Counted from the first letter of the stretch, positions 16,050 through 25,370 are shown. The stretch: 64,000 bases of DNA from Chitinophaga ginsengisoli (GCF_003014595.1 NZ_PYGK01000004.1:186001-250000); one strand, 5' to 3'. Made by a program: numbers and translations. The notes: generated by a model not told the origin, from the sequence alone.

Positions 16050-18356
16050 TTATACTGTTGCGTTTACAGCCATGCGCATGTTGCGGGCAGCGGCCACCAT
16101 GTTGCGCAATGCCTGTTCTGTCTCTGGCCATTTGCGTGTTTTTAATCCGCAGTCAGGATTTACCCAGATATTACGCGCCGGCAGTAGTTGTGTGGCTTTT
16201 TCCAGCAGTGCTGTCATTTCAGCTACCGTGGGCACCCGTGGTGAATGTATATCATATACGCCGGGGCCGATCTCATACGGATATCTGAAGGTGGAAAATA
16301 CTTCCAGTAACTCCATTTGTGAGCGGGATGTTTCTATCGTGATCACATCTGCATCCATAGCGGCAATATTGCTGATAATATCATTGAATTCCGCATAACA
16401 CATATGCGTGTGGATCTGTGTAGCATCTTCCACGCCGGACACTGACACGCGGAATGCTTTTACCGCCCAATCCAGGTAAGACTGCCAGTCGGCTTCACGC
16501 AGTGGTAATCCTTCCCTGATTGCCGGTTCATCCACCTGTATCACACGGATGCCTGCTTTTTCAAGATCCACAACTTCATCGCGGATGGCCAATGCTATCT
16601 GCAGGGTGGTATCAGCACGCGGTTGATCATCACGTACAAACGACCATTGCAGGATGGTAACCGGCCCTGTTAGCATGCCTTTCATTGGTTTGTCTGTCAG
16701 CGATTGTGCATAGCTGCTCCATTCGACAGTCATAGGCGCACTGCGCTGCACATCGCCATAAATTACAGGAGGTTTCACACACCTGGAACCATAGCTCTGT
16801 ACCCAGCCATTCTTCGTAAATACAAAACCTTCCAGTTGTTCTCCGAAGTATTCAACCATGTCATTGCGCTCAAATTCTCCATGTACTAGTACATCGATGC
16901 GCAGGGTTTCCTGCAGTTGTACGGAATCCTGTATAGCCTTGCGGATAGCAGCATCGTATTCTTGAGAGGTAATAACTCCTTTTTTGAAATCGGCACGTAG
17001 TTTCCTGATATCTTCCGTTTGAGGGAAGGACCCGATAGTAGTGGTGGGAAACAGAGGCAGTTGTAATACGGCTTCCTGCGCTTTCTGTCTGATGGGAAAT
17101 GCGTTCTTACGTTCAGCATCAGCCGCAGTCAATGCAGCCAGTCTGGCTTTTACTGCAGGTTTATGAATGATGGCGGCAGTGCTCTTTTCCTGTATAGTTG
17201 CCTGGTTGGCTTTTAGTAGATCTTTGTTGCCGGCAATAATATCTCTGAGTGCAATTACTTCATGTACTTTCTGTTTGGCAAAAGCCATCCAGTTCTTGAT
17301 CTGCGGCGTAAGTACTGTTTCATCGGTTTCCAGGTCAAGGTCATAAGGTGTATGCAGCAGTGAGCAGGAGCTAGCTATCAATACCCGTTCTTCTCCCAGT
17401 GCAGCGATGGCTTTGTGTACCAGTTGCAGCGACTTTTCATAATTGTTCTTCCAGATGTTGCGGCCATTTACCACACCCACAGAGAGTTGCAGCGTATCGG
17501 GCAGGGAAGCCAGTATGGTATCCAGCTGTTCTGGTGCCCGTACCAGGTCGATGTGTAGCGCATCTACGGGAAGCTGTACTGCCAGCGGCGTGTTATCCTG
17601 TAGTCCGCCGAAATAGGTGGTCAGGAGTACCTTCAATGCAGGAACGGCTTCCCGGATCTGTGTATATGCGTAGTGGAACAACTCCTGTTGGGCGGGTGTT
17701 AAGTCGAGCACCAGTGTTGGTTCATCCAGCTGTACCCAGGTAGCGCCTGCCGCTTGCAGCGATTGCAGCAATGTTATATAAACAGGCAATAGCTGTTCGA
17801 GCAGATCTGCCCCCTGTAGTTCTTCGTCCTTGATCTTACCCAACAGCAGGAAGCTGACAGGGCCTATCAACACAGGTTTGGTATGTATACCCAAGGACAA
17901 TGCTTCTTTAAATTCCTCCAGGCATTTGTTGTATAACAACCGATATTTTTGAGAGCTATCGAATTCCGGTACCAGGTAATGATAATTGGTATCAAACCAT
18001 TTGGTCATTTCCATCGCAGTAGCATCAAATCCATTCTTCTGATAACCACGGGCCATGGCAAAATATAACTCAGGACTGCCGGGTGTTACGAGACTTTCCA
18101 TCAAAGCTTTAAAACGGGAAGGAATGGTACCTGTCATAATACACATATCCAATATCTGGTCATAATAAGAGAAATCATTGGAGGGAATCAAGTCTATGCC
18201 TGCATTATGAAGGGTTTCCCAGTTCTGGCGACGTAGTTGCCTGGCGGTGAGTTGTAACTTTTCTAAGGAGATCTTTCCTGCCCAATAGGCTTCGTTTGCC
18301 TTCTTTAGTTCCCGGTTGCTACCAATACGCGGGTAGCCAAGAATGTTGGTTTGCAT
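16050..18356 (-). CDS. metE: Cobalamin-independent methionine synthase
   Basis: Transfers a methyl group from 5-methyltetrahydropteroyl-triglutamate to homocysteine. The start is set at MQTNILGYPRIGSNREL, giving 768 aa, the normal size; upstream in-frame codons have no homology-like features. Zinc ligands appear in HTHMCYAEF and in NPDCGLKTRKW, with the acidic ligand region VDEPAIREGLPL. Both barrels are complete. It is monocistronic and divergent from pepT. I looked for a SAM or cobalamin riboswitch in the 233-bp divergent region and saw none. Confidence 0.95.
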   Translation of the reverse strand: MQTNILGYPRIGSNRELKKANEAYWAGKISLEKLQLTARQLRRQNWETLHNAGIDLIPSNDFSYYDQILDMCIMTGTIPSRFKALMESLVTPGSPELYFAMARGYQKNGFDATAMEMTKWFDTNYHYLVPEFDSSQKYRLLYNKCLEEFKEALSLGIHTKPVLIGPVSFLLLGKIKDEELQGADLLEQLLPVYITLLQSLQAAGATWVQLDEPTLVLDLTPAQQELFHYAYTQIREAVPALKVLLTTYFGGLQDNTPLAVQLPVDALHIDLVRAPEQLDTILASLPDTLQLSVGVVNGRNIWKNNYEKSLQLVHKAIAALGEERVLIASSCSLLHTPYDLDLETDETVLTPQIKNWMAFAKQKVHEVIALRDIIAGNKDLLKANQATIQEKSTAAIIHKPAVKARLAALTAADAERKNAFPIRQKAQEAVLQLPLFPTTTIGSFPQTEDIRKLRADFKKGVITSQEYDAAIRKAIQDSVQLQETLRIDVLVHGEFERNDMVEYFGEQLEGFVFTKNGWVQSYGSRCVKPPVIYGDVQRSAPMTVEWSSYAQSLTDKPMKGMLTGPVTILQWSFVRDDQPRADTTLQIALAIRDEVVDLEKAGIRVIQVDEPAIREGLPLREADWQSYLDWAVKAFRVSVSGVEDATQIHTHMCYAEFNDIISNIAAMDADVITIETSRSQMELLEVFSTFRYPYEIGPGVYDIHSPRVPTVAEMTALLEKATQLLPARNIWVNPDCGLKTRKWPETEQALRNMVAAARNMRMAVNATV

Positions 18357-18398
18357 ACTTACTGATTTAAACGATAATAACCCTGTATCTTTTCTATG

Positions 18399-18406
18399 CA
18401 AACTTA
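18399..18406 (-). promoter_or_regulatory. -7 promoter box of metE
   Basis: TAAGTTTG on the minus strand, a full match to TAnnTTTG, 42 bp before the metE ATG. No TTG is found at the usual distance upstream. The AT-rich stretch further upstream could bind a regulator. Confidence 0.6.
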
Positions 18407-18577
18407 TAATTGTGGAACAAAATATGGATATTATATTTTTATTTGGTGTTTTGTACTTTATTATAGGTGTATAAAGATAAATATGCTGTTTTGGAATAAA
18501 ACTAGCGCAGAAACAGTGTTTTTTTCTGTTGAACATGGAAATCATGTGATGCTTATTTCCCGGAATCTGAAATTCCT

Positions 18578-18585
18578 TACGTTTG
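18578..18585 (+). promoter_or_regulatory. -7 promoter box of pepT, predicting a leaderless mRNA
   Basis: TACGTTTG ends 4 bp before the pepT ATG at 18590. Transcription normally begins 5-7 bp after this element, which places the first base at or next to the start codon. Confidence 0.6.
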
Positions 18586-18589
18586 CACT

Positions 18590-19834
18590 ATGTTCAACAA
18601 TTATAAATACACGGTAACAGAGCGCTTTATGCGCTACGTACAGATCGATACACAATCAGATCCGCTGAGTAAGAGCTTCCCTTCTACAGAGAAGCAAAAG
18701 GACCTGGGAAAACTATTGGTAGAAGAGCTGCAGGCAATGGGCATCAAAGATGCAGTGATGGACGAACATGGATATGTCTTTGCTACCATTCCCGGCAACA
18801 CGGACAAGCCTGTACCTGTGATCTGCTTCTGTTCACATATGGATACTTCCAGCGATTGTAGTGGTAAAGACGTAAAGCCCATCATCCATGAACAATATGA
18901 TGGAGGAGATATTGCCTTACCGGAAGAAGGAACCGTGATCAGAGCAGCCGAACACCCATACCTGCAGTCCAAAAAAGGGGATGACATCATCACTGCCAGT
19001 GGTTCTACCTTGCTGGGAGCAGATGACAAGGCGGGTGTTGCGGAGATCATGGATGCTGCACACTTCCTGCTGACGCATCCAGAGATCAAACATGGGGATA
19101 TCCGTATCCTTTTCACTCCGGATGAGGAAGTAGGCCGTGGTGTTGAAAAACTGGACATGAAAAGATTAGGTGCGCAGTTTGGCTATACGATGGATGGGGG
19201 AGAACGTGGTTCACTGGAAGAAGAAAGTTTTTCTGCCGATGCAGCTAAGATTGTCATTCAGGGTGTGAGCGTGCATCCGGGTACTGCGAAAGATAAACTG
19301 GTAAGTGCTATCAAAATAGCCAGTGAGATCGTAGATGCTCTGCCAAAGGATGGCTTATCTCCCGAAACAACGGAAGACCGCCAGGGCTTTATTCATCCAG
19401 TGAGGATGCAGGGGATAGTGGAACACGCGGAGATAGACTTCATCCTTCGTGACTTTATTACCGCAAAGCTGGACGATCATGCGGCTTTTCTACAGAATAT
19501 TATGAACATGGTCATGGCCCGTCATCCACGGGCCACTGCAACGCTGACCATTACACAGCAATACCGCAACATGAAAGAAGTGCTGGACCTGCATCCACAG
19601 GTAACAGCCAATGCGGAAGAAGCCATCCGCCGTGCCGGCGTGGAGCCTTTAAGATTGATTATCAGGGGTGGAACGGACGGTTCCAGGCTTTCTTTTATGG
19701 GATTGCCCTGTCCTAATATCTTCACCGGAGAGATGGCCCTACACAGCAAATATGAGTATGTAAGTATCCAGGACATGTATAAAGCCGTGCAGACTATTGT
19801 ATATCTGGCACAGGTTTGGGAAGAACGTAGCTGA
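18590..19834 (+). CDS. pepT: Peptidase T (tripeptidase)
   Basis: Zinc aminopeptidase that removes N-terminal residues from tripeptides in the cytoplasm. CFCSHMDTS carries the first metal-binding His and the conserved Asp; LGADDKAGVAEIMDA gives the bridging Asp; FTPDEEVGRG contains the catalytic Glu pair; GYTMDGGERG is the next ligand region. The dimerisation lid is complete and 414 aa is normal. The ATG at 18590 fits homologs (YTVTERFMRYVQIDTQSD) even though the promoter box lies only 4 bp away. Confidence 0.94.
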   Translation: MFNNYKYTVTERFMRYVQIDTQSDPLSKSFPSTEKQKDLGKLLVEELQAMGIKDAVMDEHGYVFATIPGNTDKPVPVICFCSHMDTSSDCSGKDVKPIIHEQYDGGDIALPEEGTVIRAAEHPYLQSKKGDDIITASGSTLLGADDKAGVAEIMDAAHFLLTHPEIKHGDIRILFTPDEEVGRGVEKLDMKRLGAQFGYTMDGGERGSLEEESFSADAAKIVIQGVSVHPGTAKDKLVSAIKIASEIVDALPKDGLSPETTEDRQGFIHPVRMQGIVEHAEIDFILRDFITAKLDDHAAFLQNIMNMVMARHPRATATLTITQQYRNMKEVLDLHPQVTANAEEAIRRAGVEPLRLIIRGGTDGSRLSFMGLPCPNIFTGEMALHSKYEYVSIQDMYKAVQTIVYLAQVWEERS

Positions 19835-19927
19835 TTTAGTTGGTTGATTGGCAATAATTTGCCAGAACATACGTTAAATGTTTACCATATTATTGGTATC
19901 TTCCGGCCTTGTTGCATCTGAATTTAA

Positions 19928-19935
19928 TACTTTTG
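19928..19935 (+). promoter_or_regulatory. -7 promoter box of the exbB/exbD pair
   Basis: TACTTTTG, full consensus, 19 bp before the ATG. A TTG at 19909-19911 lies 16 bp upstream, slightly short of the usual spacing. Confidence 0.6.
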
Positions 19936-19954
19936 CAAGGTTAAAATTTTTTTC

Positions 19955-20671
19955 ATGCTCTTAGGACTCGTTACATTACTACAGGATTCTCTATTACAGC
20001 CAAAGGCAGATACGGTTGCCAATGCGGCTGCAAATGTTGCAGCTGGTGATCAGCACATCAAATTACTCGACCTGCTGATGAAGGGGGGCGTACTGATGAT
20101 CCCATTGGGGATACTTTCCATTATCGCTGTTTTTGCGTTCGTAGAAAGGTATCTTACTATCTCTAAGGCCGGTAAGCTGGAAGATAACTTCATGCCCATG
20201 ATCAGGGACCACATCTCCAACGGCAATATCTCCGCTGCCCGTTCTTTGTCAAAGAACACCAACAGTCCTATCGCACGTATGATCGATAAGGGGGTACAAC
20301 GTATCGGTAAACCGATCGAGAGTATCGAAAAATCCATGGAGAATGTAGGTAAACTGGAAATTTACAAGATGGAAAAGAACTTAGTGATCCTGTCTATTAT
20401 TGCGGGTATTGCACCTATGTTCGGATTCCTTGGTACCATTGCCGGTATGATCCAGACCTTCTTCAACATCTCCATCACATCCGATATCACACTGGGTACT
20501 ATCGCAGGTGGTATCTATGTGAAAATGATCACTTCCGCTACTGGTCTGATCATCGGGTTGGTGGCCTACATCGGTTACAGCTTCCTGAATGCACAGATCG
20601 ATAAGGTTATCAATAAAATGGAAGGCGCTTCAGCAGAGTTCATTGATATTTTGCAAGAACCAACGAGATAA
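19955..20671 (+). CDS. MotA/TolQ/ExbB proton channel protein
   Basis: Inner-membrane proton channel subunit of 238 aa that, with an ExbD/TolR partner, uses proton motive force to energise an outer-membrane process. A short N-terminal Gln/Ala-rich stretch precedes TM1 (LMKGGVLMIPLGILSIIAVFAF). A cytoplasmic domain follows, then TM2 (VILSIIAGIAPMFGFLGTIA) with the family's GFLGTIAGMI motif, then TM3 (ATGLIIGLVAYIGYSFLNAQ). The partner gene begins 27 bp downstream. Sequence does not distinguish TonB from Tol service; no TonB gene is next to it. Confidence 0.9.
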   Translation: MLLGLVTLLQDSLLQPKADTVANAAANVAAGDQHIKLLDLLMKGGVLMIPLGILSIIAVFAFVERYLTISKAGKLEDNFMPMIRDHISNGNISAARSLSKNTNSPIARMIDKGVQRIGKPIESIEKSMENVGKLEIYKMEKNLVILSIIAGIAPMFGFLGTIAGMIQTFFNISITSDITLGTIAGGIYVKMITSATGLIIGLVAYIGYSFLNAQIDKVINKMEGASAEFIDILQEPTR

Positions 20672-20698
20672 TTTATTGATAATTCGTAATTGTAAAAT

Positions 20699-21109
20699 AT
20701 GAACCTACGCAATAGAAGAAATAAACGGCATGTAGAGTTGCACAACGGGGCATTGAATGATATCCTGTTCATTCTCCTGCTGTTCTTCCTGATCGTATCC
20801 ACACTGGCTAATCCTAACGTGATCAAGCTGACACTGCCTAAAGCGAAAAGCAATACCAAGGCCAAACAGACAGTGGTGATCAGTATCAATGATAAAAGGG
20901 AGTTCTTTGTAGGTACCAACAAAGTGCCTTTTGAAAGCCTGAAACAGATGCTGATACCCGCTATTGGACGTGAAACCGTCGATCCTACTATTGTGATCAA
21001 TGCGGAGAAAAGTGTGCCTGTAGAAGATGTAGTGAAGGTAATGGAAGTTGCCCGTGAAATAGGCGCAAAAGTGGTGCTGGCTACGGCTAATCCGCAGAGT
21101 AAAGGATAA
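20699..21109 (+). CDS. ExbD/TolR family biopolymer transport protein
   Basis: A 136-aa single-pass inner-membrane protein. After a very basic N-terminus (NLRNRRNKRHVEL) comes one TM helix, LNDILFILLLFFLIVSTLAN, whose Asp is the proton-binding residue of the family. The periplasmic domain (INDKREFFVGTNKVP, PTIVINAEKSVPVEDVVKVM) is typical. It partners the ExbB-like protein just upstream and both end at one terminator. Confidence 0.9.
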   Translation: MNLRNRRNKRHVELHNGALNDILFILLLFFLIVSTLANPNVIKLTLPKAKSNTKAKQTVVISINDKREFFVGTNKVPFESLKQMLIPAIGRETVDPTIVINAEKSVPVEDVVKVMEVAREIGAKVVLATANPQSKG

Positions 21110-21130
21110 TATATCTGAAATACATAGATC

Positions 21131-21178
21131 GCGGTTCCATATAACAGCTGAAATGTTATACGGAACCGCGAATTTTTT
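21131..21178. terminator. Bidirectional terminator
   Basis: A 16-bp stem (21131-21146 with 21154-21169) with one mismatch, a 7-nt loop and a run of seven T. It lies between the ExbD gene and the convergent prmC. Confidence 0.85.
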
Positions 21179-22035
21179 TATAGTAAGGCTTTCACCATTC
21201 TGTCTTTTCCAAACAGGTCCTTTTTCACTTCCACATGCAGATAACCCTGTCCGCGTAACAAGTCTGCCGTTTCTTCCCCAAATGCTTCATTGATCTCAAA
21301 ATACAGGACCCCACCGGGGTTCAGTTTCTCCTTCGCCAATAACCCGATCTGCCGGTAAAACAGTAACGCATCATCATCCGGTACGAATAAAGCAATAGAG
21401 GGTTCATAAGCCACTACCTGTTCCTGCATACCTGCACTTTCCTGCTGGCAGATATACGGAGGATTACTAACGATAATGTCAAACATAGGTAATGCTGCTG
21501 AAGCGTTTGTATTCAGAATGTCTACCTGCTCAAAATGAACATCCAGTTGCTGCTGCTGCGCATTCGAGCGTGCCGTTTCCAGTGCGCCTGCGCTGATATC
21601 AACTGCCCAGACGGTGGCGGCAGGCAGCTCTTTCTTAAGGGCGATGGGGATAGCGCCGCTGCCGGTACCTATATCAAGTATTCTCCGGTTGGGTAATTTA
21701 CTGTTACGTACATCCTGCACAATCCATTCCACCAGTTCTTCCGTTTCCGGGCGGGGAATGAGCACATGGGCATTTACCTGCAGCTCCATGCCATAGAACC
21801 AGCTGCTGCCGGTAACATATTGTACCGGCTGATGTGCCAGCAATGCTGTAAGGGCCTGTTCTAATTGTATGGCCTGGAGAGCTGTCAGCTCTTTGTCCTT
21901 ATAAACGATCCTGTCCATTTTTGACAGGCCTGTTATATGCTCCATCACGATATGCGCAATATTGGCGGCTTCCCGCTGGTCGTGACCAGGAGCCAGGGAG
22001 GTGATGAGCTGTGTAAAGGCGGCCTGTATTGTCAT
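21178..22035 (-). CDS. prmC: Peptide chain release factor N5-glutamine methyltransferase
   Basis: Methylates the GGQ glutamine of release factors. The SAM site is ILDIGTGSGAIPIALKKELP and the catalytic motif is VSNPPYICQQES, in which NPPY is diagnostic. The N-terminal helical domain binds the release factor. I place the start at MTIQAAFTQL (285 aa), because the 20 in-frame codons before it lie in the promoter region and resemble no homolog. The PrmC promoter faces that of ribD. Confidence 0.92.
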   Translation of the reverse strand: MTIQAAFTQLITSLAPGHDQREAANIAHIVMEHITGLSKMDRIVYKDKELTALQAIQLEQALTALLAHQPVQYVTGSSWFYGMELQVNAHVLIPRPETEELVEWIVQDVRNSKLPNRRILDIGTGSGAIPIALKKELPAATVWAVDISAGALETARSNAQQQQLDVHFEQVDILNTNASAALPMFDIIVSNPPYICQQESAGMQEQVVAYEPSIALFVPDDDALLFYRQIGLLAKEKLNPGGVLYFEINEAFGEETADLLRGQGYLHVEVKKDLFGKDRMVKALL

Positions 22036-22084
22036 ATAGCGTGTATAAAAATGTACTGTGCAGGGAAAATCCCTGCTGAAACGA

Positions 22085-22104
22085 TATTTTTGCACACAAA
22101 AGTA
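22085..22104. promoter_or_regulatory. Face-to-face -7 boxes for ribD (+) and prmC (-)
   Basis: TATTTTTG at 22085-22092 reads rightward to ribD; TACTTTTG on the minus strand at 22097-22104 reads leftward to prmC. Both match the consensus. They are only 4 bp apart and point at each other, so the two transcripts should overlap at their 5' ends by several bases and the polymerases cannot bind at once. Confidence 0.6.
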
Positions 22105-22121
22105 TAATATCAGACGCTATC

Positions 22122-23180
22122 ATGGACAGCTCCTTTGATGAAATTTATATGCAACGGTGCCTGCAGCTGGCAAAGCTGGGAGCGGGGAATGTAGCGCCTA
22201 ATCCTATGGTAGGCGCTGTATTGGTGTATGAGGGCCGTATTATCGGTGAAGGTTATCACCAGCAGTATGGTCATGCGCATGCAGAGGTAAACTGTGTCAG
22301 ATCTGTAAAACCGGAAGATCAGCCGCTGATTCCCGCTTCGACTATGTACGTAAGTCTGGAGCCCTGTGCTCACTATGGTAAAACACCGCCCTGTGCAGAG
22401 CTGATCGTTGCACAGAAAATAGGAGAGGTGGTAATAGGTTGTGTAGATACTTTCTCCCAGGTATCAGGACGAGGTATTGCTATCCTGAAAGAGGCCGGTA
22501 TCAGGGTGAGGACACATGTACTGGAAACCGCCTCCCGACAGCTGAATGAGCGCTTTTTTACTTTTCATGAGCAGCAACGCCCTTATATTATATTAAAATG
22601 GGCACAGAGTGCGGCGGGTTATATGGCTGCTGCGGATGGATCTCCTGTGCGTATTTCAAATCCGCTGACTGACAGATTGGTACATCGCTGGCGTAGTGAA
22701 GAAATGGGAATACTGGTAGGTACCAATACGGCAGTAGCAGATAATCCCCGTTTAAACAACCGCTACTGGACAGGTAAAGACCCTGTTAGAATAGTCATAG
22801 ACTGCACACTGAAAACGCCCCGTCATTATCATTTATGGAACGGCGCAACGCCCACATTGTTTATCACAGGGGAAGTTGCTACGAAGGACGGGGAAACGGA
22901 AACAGTCACAGCCGATTTTGGGCAGCCACTTCTGCCGCAGTTAATGCAGCTATTGCATGAAAGACGCATATTAAGTGTGCTGGTGGAAGGCGGACCTTAT
23001 GTGCTGAATGAATTTATAGCAGCAGGTCTTTGGGATGAAGCCCGTGTCATCATTGGCAGCCATTCACTGCCGGAAGGCGTAAAATCGCCGGTATTGGCAA
23101 ATAGCTTGCTGACAGAAGAGACTTTGCTGGATGGCGACAGGATATTGTATTACCGCAACAGAAAGGAGGGAACGGTATAA
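22122..23180 (+). CDS. ribD: Bifunctional riboflavin deaminase/reductase
   Basis: Catalyses the second and third steps of riboflavin synthesis. The deaminase domain (about residues 1-145) has the zinc site HAHAEVNC and PCAHYGKTPPCAE. The reductase domain follows (ILKWAQSAAGYMAA, then SVLVEGGPYVLNEF). At 352 aa it is full length. Its stop codon shares a base with the start of the next gene (TAATG), so the two are translationally coupled. Other rib genes are not in this window. Confidence 0.94.
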   Translation: MDSSFDEIYMQRCLQLAKLGAGNVAPNPMVGAVLVYEGRIIGEGYHQQYGHAHAEVNCVRSVKPEDQPLIPASTMYVSLEPCAHYGKTPPCAELIVAQKIGEVVIGCVDTFSQVSGRGIAILKEAGIRVRTHVLETASRQLNERFFTFHEQQRPYIILKWAQSAAGYMAAADGSPVRISNPLTDRLVHRWRSEEMGILVGTNTAVADNPRLNNRYWTGKDPVRIVIDCTLKTPRHYHLWNGATPTLFITGEVATKDGETETVTADFGQPLLPQLMQLLHERRILSVLVEGGPYVLNEFIAAGLWDEARVIIGSHSLPEGVKSPVLANSLLTEETLLDGDRILYYRNRKEGTV

Positions 23181-24703
23181 TGAACTTGCTGAGGCTCCCT
23201 GTGTGTATGTTGATACTGTTCTGTTGCTGTATGCTGAAGGTATATGGCCAGACGGATAAATGGGTAGGCACCTGGACGATGGAGTACAAACCATGGCCTA
23301 CTACAAACGGTATTAAACTACAGTTACAGATAGGCAAGCCTGAAAGAGATATGCTCTATCCGGCACAACTGAAAGTGACCTATTCTCCCTTTTCAGGCAC
23401 TTACGAAGTACTATTAGCGAAAAAAAATGATAACCAGCTGGGTATTGGCCGGGCAAAATATCCGGTAGAGGAGAACCCGTTCCACCTGGGTGCCTGGATG
23501 CTTTACCTGAACGGTACTTTAAATTATCAGGCCAAAGGATCGCCGGAGCTGGGTTTGCAACGGATGTGGATAGACTCGCACCAGTTATATATGCAAGGGT
23601 TATATGCAGACGATGAGATGTATGCATATATGAAAGACCTGTTGAGGGAGCTGCTTTCCCGCAAAGATATTGTACTGAAGAAACAGAATAATACTCCCTG
23701 GCAGCACAAGGATATACGCCGGATGTTACATCCTGAAGAGGATTCCATTTACTTTGGTATTTATGATAAAGTGGATGTGTATGATTCTATCGTACCATTG
23801 TCGATCAGAGATGAGAATGTTATTGACAGAGATACAGTGACCTTGTTGCTGAATGGTAAACCACTGCTGGACAAGTCATATATCAGTGAGACAGGAAGAA
23901 CTTTGCAAATTCCCCTGGATAGTGGTATTAATATTGTAACACTGTTCGCAGATAACTATGGTCGTCTGCCACCGAATACCGGTGCATTTAAAGTAAAGAC
24001 GACTACCGGGTCGTACATGTTTGATTTCTCCGACAGACCGAATTTATATGCGACTTTCCTGGTAGCACAACTGAACCGTTTACCACGTAAACCCGTTAAG
24101 GATACGATGAAAGCGGTAGCTGTAAATACACCGGAGAAACGGAACGACATACCGGGTACCGGCAGCGCTGTCAGGGATAGCGCTGGTGGGGCAATGAAAG
24201 CGTCCGCAGGTGTAACCGGACCACAGGCGGTAACCACTGCCAGGACTGATATCAGTCATATTCAGGGCCGTAATTCCGGTCATCCTGTGAAGGACAGCAT
24301 CAGGTCTTCGTTGCTTAAACCTATTGATGACAAACGTATTGCGGAACGGCATACAAGTTTGTTAGAAAAGATCAGTGTACAACAGGCCGATGTAACGCTG
24401 GAGTTGTGGGATGATGCTGCAGAAGATGGTGACAGCATCTCAATACGCATGAACGGACTGGAAGTAGTGACCGGTTTCCCGGTAAAACGGCAACGGCAGC
24501 AACTGAAAGTGACCCTGCAGCAGGGAGAGAACAGGCTGATCATGCTGGCTGATAATCTTGGCAGCATTCCTCCTAATACAGCAGTAATGAGAATTGTGGC
24601 AGGAACATTAAGGAAATACGTGACAATAAAAACAGATCTGCAGCAGAACAATATGCTACTGATCATTTATGAGCCGGAGGCTGATACCACCGGCAAACAA
24701 TAA
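23180..24703 (+). CDS. Secreted protein with two copies of a beta domain
   Basis: I cannot assign this 507-aa protein to a named family. A signal peptide ends near LKVYGQ. Residues about 25-170 are a first domain (KWVGTWTMEYKPWP...). Then come two related beta-rich domains near 198-280 and 400-480; each closes with the same motif, LFADNYGRLPPNTGAF and MLADNLGSIPPNTAVM. A Ser/Thr/Gly/Ala-rich linker separates them. It is translationally coupled to ribD (1-bp overlap) and followed by yigZ 4 bp after its stop, which is odd for a secreted protein and may only reflect shared transcription. Confidence 0.75.
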   Translation: MNLLRLPVCMLILFCCCMLKVYGQTDKWVGTWTMEYKPWPTTNGIKLQLQIGKPERDMLYPAQLKVTYSPFSGTYEVLLAKKNDNQLGIGRAKYPVEENPFHLGAWMLYLNGTLNYQAKGSPELGLQRMWIDSHQLYMQGLYADDEMYAYMKDLLRELLSRKDIVLKKQNNTPWQHKDIRRMLHPEEDSIYFGIYDKVDVYDSIVPLSIRDENVIDRDTVTLLLNGKPLLDKSYISETGRTLQIPLDSGINIVTLFADNYGRLPPNTGAFKVKTTTGSYMFDFSDRPNLYATFLVAQLNRLPRKPVKDTMKAVAVNTPEKRNDIPGTGSAVRDSAGGAMKASAGVTGPQAVTTARTDISHIQGRNSGHPVKDSIRSSLLKPIDDKRIAERHTSLLEKISVQQADVTLELWDDAAEDGDSISIRMNGLEVVTGFPVKRQRQQLKVTLQQGENRLIMLADNLGSIPPNTAVMRIVAGTLRKYVTIKTDLQQNNMLLIIYEPEADTTGKQ

Positions 24704-24707
24704 CAGC

Positions 24708-25304
24708 ATGGAAGTTTATTTTACTATAGAAAAAACAGCAACCGCAGAATTCAAAGACAGGGGCAGCAAGTTCCTTGCATATGCCTGGCCTGTAAAGACG
24801 GCAGATCAGGTAAAAGACTGTCTGCAGGAAGTGAAGAAGGAACACCCCAAAGCTACCCATCATTGTTTTGCTTACCGCCTTGGTACTGACGGACTACAAT
24901 TCAGGGCAAATGATGATGGGGAACCATCCGGTACTGCCGGCAAACCTATTCTGGGGCAGATAGACAGTAAACAACTGACGGATGTGCTGGTGGTGGTAGT
25001 ACGTTATTTTGGAGGTACTTTGCTGGGTGCACCGGGTCTGATTAACGCCTATAAAATGTCCACAGCTATGGTGTTACAGCTGATTCCTGTGGTACAGAAA
25101 AACGTGGAGGCTAAATATCACCTGAGCTTCGACTATACTATTATGAATGAGATCATGACAGTGCTGAAGCAGCAGAATTGTACGATATATATGCAGGAGC
25201 TGCAGCTGTTTTGTGAGATGGAAATCGGTATTCCGAAGGCCGTACAGGAGTTAACGCTGTTAAAGTTGAAGGATATCCGGGGGCTGGAGATGAGAAAGAT
25301 ATAG
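24708..25304 (+). CDS. YigZ/IMPACT family protein
   Basis: A 198-aa two-domain protein of the YigZ/IMPACT family. Domain 1 carries the signature FKDRGSKFLAYAWPV, THHCFAYRLG, DDGEPSGTAGKPIL and VVVRYFGGTLLGAPGL; domain 2 is the C-terminal ferredoxin-like DUF1949 part. The bacterial biochemical role is not settled. I start at the ATG at 24708 (MEVYFTIEK); an upstream in-frame ATG would lie inside the previous gene and add 13 unrelated residues. Confidence 0.88.
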   Translation: MEVYFTIEKTATAEFKDRGSKFLAYAWPVKTADQVKDCLQEVKKEHPKATHHCFAYRLGTDGLQFRANDDGEPSGTAGKPILGQIDSKQLTDVLVVVVRYFGGTLLGAPGLINAYKMSTAMVLQLIPVVQKNVEAKYHLSFDYTIMNEIMTVLKQQNCTIYMQELQLFCEMEIGIPKAVQELTLLKLKDIRGLEMRKI

Positions 25305-25320
25305 TCAGGAATTATAGCAT

Positions 25321-25370
25321 TTACATGCAATTGGTAAAACAGCATTAACTGTATTTCCAATTGCATGTAA
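25321..25370. terminator. Inverted repeat between convergent yigZ and dehydrogenase genes
   Basis: A 14-bp perfect stem TTACATGCAATTGG / CCAATTGCATGTAA with a 22-nt loop, lying between two convergent stop codons. There is no long T tract. It is likely a bidirectional terminator. Confidence 0.6.

Noticed and set aside
18357-18545. 63-residue N-terminal extension of MetE
   Set aside because: It contains the -7 promoter box and lacks any similarity to MetE proteins; MQTNILGYPRIGSNREL is the normal start.
18357-18589. SAM or cobalamin riboswitch upstream of metE
   Set aside because: The region is AT-rich with no recognisable riboswitch core or terminator-antiterminator pair.
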